From: JAIVGV01 sp031425275 | GTDB lineage: Bacteria > Acidobacteriota > Blastocatellia > Pyrinomonadales > Pyrinomonadaceae | Length of the DNA: 64,000 bases | NCBI GenBank assembly: GCA_031425275.1 | Contig: JANPJA010000059.1 | Coordinates: 44,854 to 108,853 of the forward strand | Direction of reading: 5' to 3' | In this document: positions 59,763 to 64,000 of the stretch, in pieces | Numbering within the stretch: the first letter of the stretch is position 1 | Layout of the letters: every line of letters begins with the position of its first letter | Made by a program: the position numbers and the translations under genes | Notes under the pieces: generated by a model | Told to the model about the DNA's origin: nothing | The model's input: the letters and a program-made list of their open reading frames with translations, nothing else | Database searches by the model: none

Positions 59763-60773
59763 ATGTCCATTCTCGAACGCATCCGGCAGCGCGCCGCCGC
59801 AGACCCGCAGCACATCGTACTGCCCGAGGGCGAAGACGCGCGCACCGTCGCGGCGGCCGCGATCATCACGCGCGAGCGCATCGCGCGCGTCACGCTGCTC
59901 GGCGCGGAGGAGAAGATTCGCGAGGCGGCGCGCTCGGCCGGCGCAGACCTCGGCGGCGTCGAGATCATCGACCACCGGCGCGCGGCCGACTTCGACCGTG
60001 TGGCCGCCCTGTATCACGAGCTGCGCCGGGCCAAAGGCATGATGCCCGACGAGGCGCGCGTCGCGGTGCAAGACCCGCTCTACTACGGCAACCTGCTGGT
60101 GCGGCAGGGGCGCGCCGACGGATCGGTCGCGGGCGCGACGAACACGACGGCGCACACGGTGCGCGCCGCGCTCCACTGCGTCGGGGTGCGCCCCGGCTTT
60201 AAGATCGTGTCGAGCTTCTTCCTGATGTCGCTGCCGCGCGCGGACTTCGGCGAGCGCGGCGCGTTGATCTACGCCGACTGCGGCGTCGTCATCGATCCTT
60301 CGTCGGCCGAACTGGCCGAGATCGCCATCGCCTCGGCCGACTCCTGCCGCGCCCTGCTCGAAGCCGCGCCGCGCGTCGCCATGCTCTCCTTCTCGACCAA
60401 GGGCAGCGCGAAGCACCCGCTGATCGACAAGGTGGTCGAGGCGACGAAGACTGTCAAAGCGCGCCTGCCCGAGTTGGAGATCGACGGCGAGTTACAGGCC
60501 GACGCCGCGCTCGTCCCCACGGTCGGCCAGTCGAAGGCTCCCGGCTCCGCGGTCGCGGGCCGCGCCAACGTCCTCATCTTCCCCGACCTGCAATCCGGCA
60601 ACATCGCCTACAAACTGACCGAGCGGCTCGCCGGCGCGACGGCCATCGGCCCCATCCTTCAAGGACTGGACAAGCCCTGCAACGATCTCTCGCGCGGCTG
60701 CAAGGCCGAGGACATCGTGGACGCCGTCGCCATCACGGCCGTGCAGGCGCAGAGCCGCAAAGCGCAACCCTGA
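59763..60773 (+). CDS. pta: Phosphate acetyltransferase
   Basis: Interconverts acetyl-CoA and acetyl phosphate. The 336-residue protein is the short form (no N-terminal DRTGG domain). It has HIVLPEGEDARTVAAAAI, VAALYHELRRAKGMMPDEA, DGSVAGATNTTAHTVRAAL, LSFSTKGSAKHPLIDKV, ELEIDGELQADAALVP and the terminal ANVLIFPDLQSGNIAYKL and GLDKPCNDLSRGC, which carries active-site Asp/Arg. No ackA gene is adjacent. Only 3 nt separate the repeat tract from the ATG. Confidence 0.94.
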   Translation: MSILERIRQRAAADPQHIVLPEGEDARTVAAAAIITRERIARVTLLGAEEKIREAARSAGADLGGVEIIDHRRAADFDRVAALYHELRRAKGMMPDEARVAVQDPLYYGNLLVRQGRADGSVAGATNTTAHTVRAALHCVGVRPGFKIVSSFFLMSLPRADFGERGALIYADCGVVIDPSSAELAEIAIASADSCRALLEAAPRVAMLSFSTKGSAKHPLIDKVVEATKTVKARLPELEIDGELQADAALVPTVGQSKAPGSAVAGRANVLIFPDLQSGNIAYKLTERLAGATAIGPILQGLDKPCNDLSRGCKAEDIVDAVAITAVQAQSRKAQP

Positions 60774-60835
60774 TCGCCGCCGCCGCGCTCGTTCATATCA
60801 TGGCTTCCCGTTGCCCGCCCGAAAGGATAACCGAG

Positions 60836-61753
60836 ATGAACAGCCGCCGACTCTTGCCCTCAACCTTAGCCGTCGCGCTCGCGCTCGCGGCCGCCGCCCC
60901 CGCGCCCGCGCAGCAAGTCGCCGATCCGAACTTCGACACGAAGGTCGCCAAACCCGCCTACGCGAAGAAAGGCCCGCGCGTCCTCTTCGACGAGGCGCAT
61001 CACAACTTCCACACGGCGGCGGGCCGCTACAAGCCCTTCGCCGATCTCATCACTTCGGACGGCTACCGCGTCACGCCGAACACGCGGAAGTTCACGCGCG
61101 AGCTGCTCAAGGGCTACGACCTCCTCGTCATCTCGAACGCGCTCGGCGCGGCGGCGATGAACACGCCGGAGGCTTCGAACCCGGCCTTCACCGACGAGGA
61201 GTGCGACGCCGTGCGCGACTGGGTGCGCGGCGGCGGCGCGCTCCTGCTCATCGCCGACCACGCGCCCATCGGGGCGGCGAACGCGAATTTAGGCAAACGC
61301 TTCGGCGTCGAGATGAGCAACGCCCACACCATCGATCCGCAGAACACCACGCCGGAGGGCGACAACCCCGGCTTCATCGTCTATACGCGCGAGCGGGGCC
61401 TGGGCGACCACGCGATCACGAAGGGGCGCAACGCCGCGGAGCGCGTCAATAAGATCATCGCCTTCACCGGGCAGTCGCTTAAAGGCCCTTCGGACGCGGT
61501 CGCCTTCATGCGGCTCTCCGACACGGCGCGCGATGTGGATCGTAACTCCGGGCGGAGCATTTCGGCGGCGGGCCGCGCGCAGGGGCTCGCGATGAAACCG
61601 GGCAAGGGCCGCGTCGTCGTGCTGGCCGAGGCGGCGATGCTCTCGGCGCAGCTCGCCGGGCCGAACAAGGCGTTCTTCGGCATGAACCGCCCCGGCACCG
61701 ACAACCGCCGCCTCGCGCTCAACCTCGTCCACTGGCTCTCGCGGAAGATATGA
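60836..61753 (+). CDS. Secreted protein, DUF4350/glutamine-amidotransferase-like fold
   Basis: A 305-residue exported protein; AAAGGA precedes the ATG at 60836. The signal peptide (LLPSTLAVALALAAAAPAPAQ) is followed by a domain with GPRVLFDEAHHNFHTAAGRY, LLKGYDLLVISNALG, DAVRDWVRGGGALLLIADHAP and VLAEAAMLSAQL, ending LALNLVHWLSR. This is the pattern of DUF4350-like proteins with a flavodoxin/GATase-like fold (compare ABC-exporter accessory GldG), here without transmembrane segments after the signal. Enzymatic activity is not assured. It is 62 nt downstream of pta. Confidence 0.75.
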   Translation: MNSRRLLPSTLAVALALAAAAPAPAQQVADPNFDTKVAKPAYAKKGPRVLFDEAHHNFHTAAGRYKPFADLITSDGYRVTPNTRKFTRELLKGYDLLVISNALGAAAMNTPEASNPAFTDEECDAVRDWVRGGGALLLIADHAPIGAANANLGKRFGVEMSNAHTIDPQNTTPEGDNPGFIVYTRERGLGDHAITKGRNAAERVNKIIAFTGQSLKGPSDAVAFMRLSDTARDVDRNSGRSISAAGRAQGLAMKPGKGRVVVLAEAAMLSAQLAGPNKAFFGMNRPGTDNRRLALNLVHWLSRKI

Positions 61754-61756
61754 TGT

Positions 61757-61880
61757 AGTTCGTGGTCAGTAGTCCGTGGTCAGTTGTTTGTGCCTACTAG
61801 CCGCGCGCGTGAAAAATAGTGATTCAGGGTTGCTATTGCTTTCGGAACAACTGACCACGGACAACTGACCACGGACAAAC
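61757..61880. repeat. GTGGTCAGT/ACTGACCAC repeats, inverted pair
   Basis: The left arm (61757-61790) is TAGTTCGTGGTCAGTAGTCC and on; the right arm (61846-61880) is AACTGACCACGGACAACTGACC and on. A 55-nt spacer lies between. It is placed right after the stop of the secreted protein, 91 nt before the next ATG. Related to the tract at 54558-54665. Confidence 0.8.
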
Positions 61881-61970
61881 TTACCGGGCAACTCCGCGCA
61901 CGCCCCGCGCGCATCTGACCAGAGAAGCAATCGCCACGGATTCGTCGGTCGTCCCCCGGAGTTAAGTCTT

Positions 61971-63245
61971 ATGCCTACGCGCCGCGCCGCCCCCGCCCTG
62001 CTGCTGCTACTGCTTACGCTCGCACTGTTGCTCCCGGCCGCGAACTCGCGCGCGCAGTCGCGCCGCGTCCCGCCGCCGCAACCGCCCACGCCCACCCCGA
62101 CGCCGCGCGCCGGGGCGGACGCGCAGCCGGACGTGCGCGTCTTCACCGAGGAGGTGCGCATCCCCGTCTTCGTGCGCGACGACTACGGCCGCTTCGATCC
62201 GTCGCTCGAAACGGACGATCTGCTCGTCCTCGAAGACGGCGTGCCGCAGTCCGTGCGCAGCATCCGCCGCATCCCCGCCAGCGTCCTGCTCGTCGTCAAC
62301 ACCGGCGGCGAACTCAACGCCGGGATGCGCACCAACGTCACGCGCCAGCTCGCCCTCAACCTCGTCCGCCACCTCCGCGCGGGCGATTCGGTGGCCGTCC
62401 TACAGTTCAACCGCCGCACCGACCTCGTCCAAAACTGGACGACCGACTTCGACGCCGCCAACCGTTCGCTGCGCACGAAGTTCGGGTCGGGCCGGGGCGC
62501 GCGCCACGCCGACGCGCTCGCGCGGGCCGCGCGGCTCTTCGCCGACCAGCCGCTCGGCAACCGCCACGTCGTATTAGTGACGGACGGGGTCGAGACGCCG
62601 GGCGGCGACGAGAGCCCGGAAGAGTTGGGGAGGATTTTGCAGGCGACCGAGGCGAGCGTGCTCGGCGGGCGCGCCGGTTACGCCGAGGCTTACAAGCAAC
62701 TGCAAGCGGCGCAGGCGACCATCCACGTCGTCGGCACGGGGACGCTCGGCAAGAAAGTCGCGGAGCAAAAAAAGAAGATCGCGCCGCAGCACGCCCCGCC
62801 CGGCAGCGTCGCCTCGTCGGGCGTCGCGGTGGCGGGCATCAACCCGACGGTGCCGCCCGCGGTCGTGCAGCAGCGCACCGCGTCGGGGTCTGGCGCGGCG
62901 GTTAATTTCGACCCGGCCATGCGCCGCATGCGCAAAGCCTACGAGCGGGCGCAGCGGCGCGGCGAGCAGCAGTTGAAGACGCTGACGGCCGAGACCGGCG
63001 GCCTGATCAAACTCCCCGCCACCGACGAAGACCTCGTCGCCGAGGGCGAAGGCGTCGCGCGCGAGATCGGCACGCAGTACGTCATCACCTACACGCCCAA
63101 GCGTGCGCTCGCCGACTCACCCTCGACCGCGTACCGCAGCCTGCGGGTCACGCCCCGCCGCAACGGACTCACCCTGCGCGCGCGCCGCGGCTACGTCGCC
63201 GCCGGGATGCGCGTCGAACCGCGACAGGAAGAGCCGAAGCAGTAG
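61971..63245 (+). CDS. Secreted VWFA-related Acidobacteria-type protein
   Basis: A 424-residue exported protein with signal peptide (LLLLLLTLALLLPAANSRA) and a Pro/Thr linker. The domain starts VRIPVFVRDDYGRFDPSLETDD, LLVLEDGVPQSVRSIRRIPA and VLLVVNTGGELN. The last is an altered MIDAS (normally DxSGS), so metal binding is doubtful. GDSVAVLQFNRRTDLVQNW and VVLVTDGVETPGGDE continue the VWA fold, and GTQYVITYTPKRAL closes it. This is the family described as the VWFA-related Acidobacterial domain, abundant in that phylum. Function unknown; probably periplasmic. Confidence 0.87.
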   Translation: MPTRRAAPALLLLLLTLALLLPAANSRAQSRRVPPPQPPTPTPTPRAGADAQPDVRVFTEEVRIPVFVRDDYGRFDPSLETDDLLVLEDGVPQSVRSIRRIPASVLLVVNTGGELNAGMRTNVTRQLALNLVRHLRAGDSVAVLQFNRRTDLVQNWTTDFDAANRSLRTKFGSGRGARHADALARAARLFADQPLGNRHVVLVTDGVETPGGDESPEELGRILQATEASVLGGRAGYAEAYKQLQAAQATIHVVGTGTLGKKVAEQKKKIAPQHAPPGSVASSGVAVAGINPTVPPAVVQQRTASGSGAAVNFDPAMRRMRKAYERAQRRGEQQLKTLTAETGGLIKLPATDEDLVAEGEGVAREIGTQYVITYTPKRALADSPSTAYRSLRVTPRRNGLTLRARRGYVAAGMRVEPRQEEPKQ

Positions 63246-63349
63246 CAGCGAAGTCGGAAGGCGCGGCGGGTGAGCGCGACTACTGTGTCCGCCGCCGATG
63301 CACGAGTGCGGCGCGAGTCGCATCAACGAATCGAGACGCGGGTAAGAAA

Positions 63350-63383
63350 TAACGCCCCCCCGAAGTTAATCGGGGGGGCGTTA
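63350..63383. terminator. Perfect 14-bp hairpin
   Basis: TAACGCCCCCCCGA (63350-63363) pairs with its complement at 63370-63383 around a 6-nt loop. On the minus strand it is followed by TTTCTTACC, so it can end the small membrane-protein gene at 63500. It also lies 105 nt after the plus-strand VWA gene and so may serve both. Confidence 0.7.
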
Positions 63384-63499
63384 CCGTTGTGGACGATGCT
63401 CCGACGTTGCCGCCGGGGCCTTTTAAGAAATCGGCCGCCGCCGAGCGACTCGACTTTCTAACTCTTAAACGTCCACCAGAGTTGAGTTGTTGTCCCGTG

Positions 63500-63646
63500 C
63501 TACACGGCTTTCCTGCCGGTCAGCAAGTTGATCACAAGCACGACCAGCGCCACGACGAGAAGCAGGTGGATCAGACCACCGCCGATGCCGCCGATGAGAC
63601 CCAAGAGCCAGAGCACTAAAAGCACAACCAGAATTGTCCAAAGCAT
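63500..63646 (-). CDS. Lmo0937/DUF5670-type small membrane protein
   Basis: A 48-residue protein translated from the ATG at 63646, preceded by a near-perfect AAGGAGG. It consists of two hydrophobic helices: LWTILVVLLVLWLLGLIGG (2-20) and LIHLLLVVALVVLVINLL (25-42), joined by a Gly-rich turn (IGGGL) and ending TGRKAV. This is the pattern of the Lmo0937 family of very short hydrophobic proteins, common in many phyla and often stress-induced. It is antisense to the general direction of this end of the window and followed by a terminator hairpin. Confidence 0.85.
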   Translation of the reverse strand: MLWTILVVLLVLWLLGLIGGIGGGLIHLLLVVALVVLVINLLTGRKAV

Positions 63647-63935
63647 GATGTATCCTCCTTAGAAGTTCGTCCACAACGTTTGCCAAACTGCTGCCGTCAC
63701 CTATGGCAACGTGCGTGCCAACACCACCGGCGGCGCGCGGCCGATCACGATAAAGCCCGCCCGATGTTAGCTTTACCACCTAGACCCGTCACCGCACACA
63801 CATTTCTCCCGCCCGCCCCCGCTGCTAACTGTGCAACAAAACAATGCTACTGATGACTCAATCAGCCTGATGAGCATGATTTGCGCACACGGCCGTTGAA
63901 GCGGCCCTCAATTGAAGTGCATCGGACGGCAGGAT
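63647..63935. other. Non-coding stretch upstream of the small membrane protein
   Basis: This gap of more than 300 nt (with the repeat that follows) holds the ribosome site of the small gene at 63650-63656. No convincing promoter, RNA gene or open frame was recognised on either strand. It should contain that gene's promoter. Confidence 0.5.
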
Positions 63936-63936
63936 T

Positions 63937-64000
63937 CACCGCAGAGACGCGGAGGACGCGGAGGGGGCGCAGAGAAGAAGTTGATCTTTCTCTGCGCCCC
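63937..64000. repeat. CGCAGAG/GACGCGG repeat, cut by window end
   Basis: CACCGCAGAGACGCGGAGGA and GCGGAGG-type units run 63937-63976. The start of a complementary arm (TTTCTCTGCGCCCC, 63987-64000) follows and is cut off by the window edge. It matches the general design of the other inverted spacers. Confidence 0.7.

Overview
The window is about 64 kb of GC-rich DNA (roughly two-thirds G+C by eye). It most likely comes from an acidobacterium, perhaps class Blastocatellia. The main pointers are a secreted VWA protein of the Acidobacteria-type family (61971-63245), beta-helix, HYR and PxKF surface proteins, frequent TTG/GTG starts, and an Mpl murein-recycling ligase that implies a diderm. This placement is inference; there is no rRNA, and I saw no tRNA. 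No phage, CRISPR array or complete insertion sequence was seen.

Layout. (1) 1-31.8 kb is almost entirely minus strand: a surface-polysaccharide locus. Reading in transcription order from a sigma70-like promoter near 31.87 kb it holds an ABC exporter (Wzm/Wzt), a radical SAM/SPASM enzyme, a CDP-sugar cassette (RfbF, RfbG, C-methyltransferase, reductase, 3,5-epimerase), CmcI- and TylF-type methyltransferases, many GT2 and GT4 glycosyltransferases, GDP-fucose genes (gmd on the plus strand, fcl), a secreted beta-helix protein, a dTDP-rhamnose 4-epimerase-like SDR, an acyltransferase, two tandem paralogous integral membrane proteins, AsnB, a methyltransferase and RmlA. (2) 32-37.5 kb encodes three secreted proteins: a 1075-residue HYR/PxKF protein and two paralogous beta-helix proteins. 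(3) 38-48.4 kb, plus strand, is a second sugar block: RmlB, RmlD, a Wzc-like tyrosine autokinase, then acyltransferase, DegT, Gfo/Idh/MocA and DegT genes (probably a diamino-sugar cassette) and a second GDP-mannose dehydratase. (4) 48.4-53.3 kb is an accessory strip: a RelBE-like toxin-antitoxin pair, an AT-rich membrane protein, a HerA-like ATPase, a 321-bp MITE-like palindromic element and a lone cytochrome P450. (5) 53.5-58.1 kb is a stressosome operon: RsbR, RsbS, RsbT, an RsbT-SpoIIE phosphatase fusion and an RsbT-histidine kinase fusion. (6) 58.1-64 kb carries mpl, pta, two secreted proteins and a 48-residue Lmo0937-type membrane protein.

The dTDP-L-rhamnose pathway is complete but scattered (RmlA, RmlC, RmlB, RmlD), and ABC-type and Wzc-type export parts coexist.

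The most unusual structural signal is at gene boundaries. At least fourteen intergenic spacers are filled by tandem short repeats, mostly 7-mers, arranged as two inverted arms that could fold into a hairpin. The repeat sequence differs between loci but matches within each pair. Arms often reach from the stop codon of one gene to within 0-20 nt of the next start codon, where a Shine-Dalgarno site would be expected, and they supply stop codons and terminal residues to several proteins.
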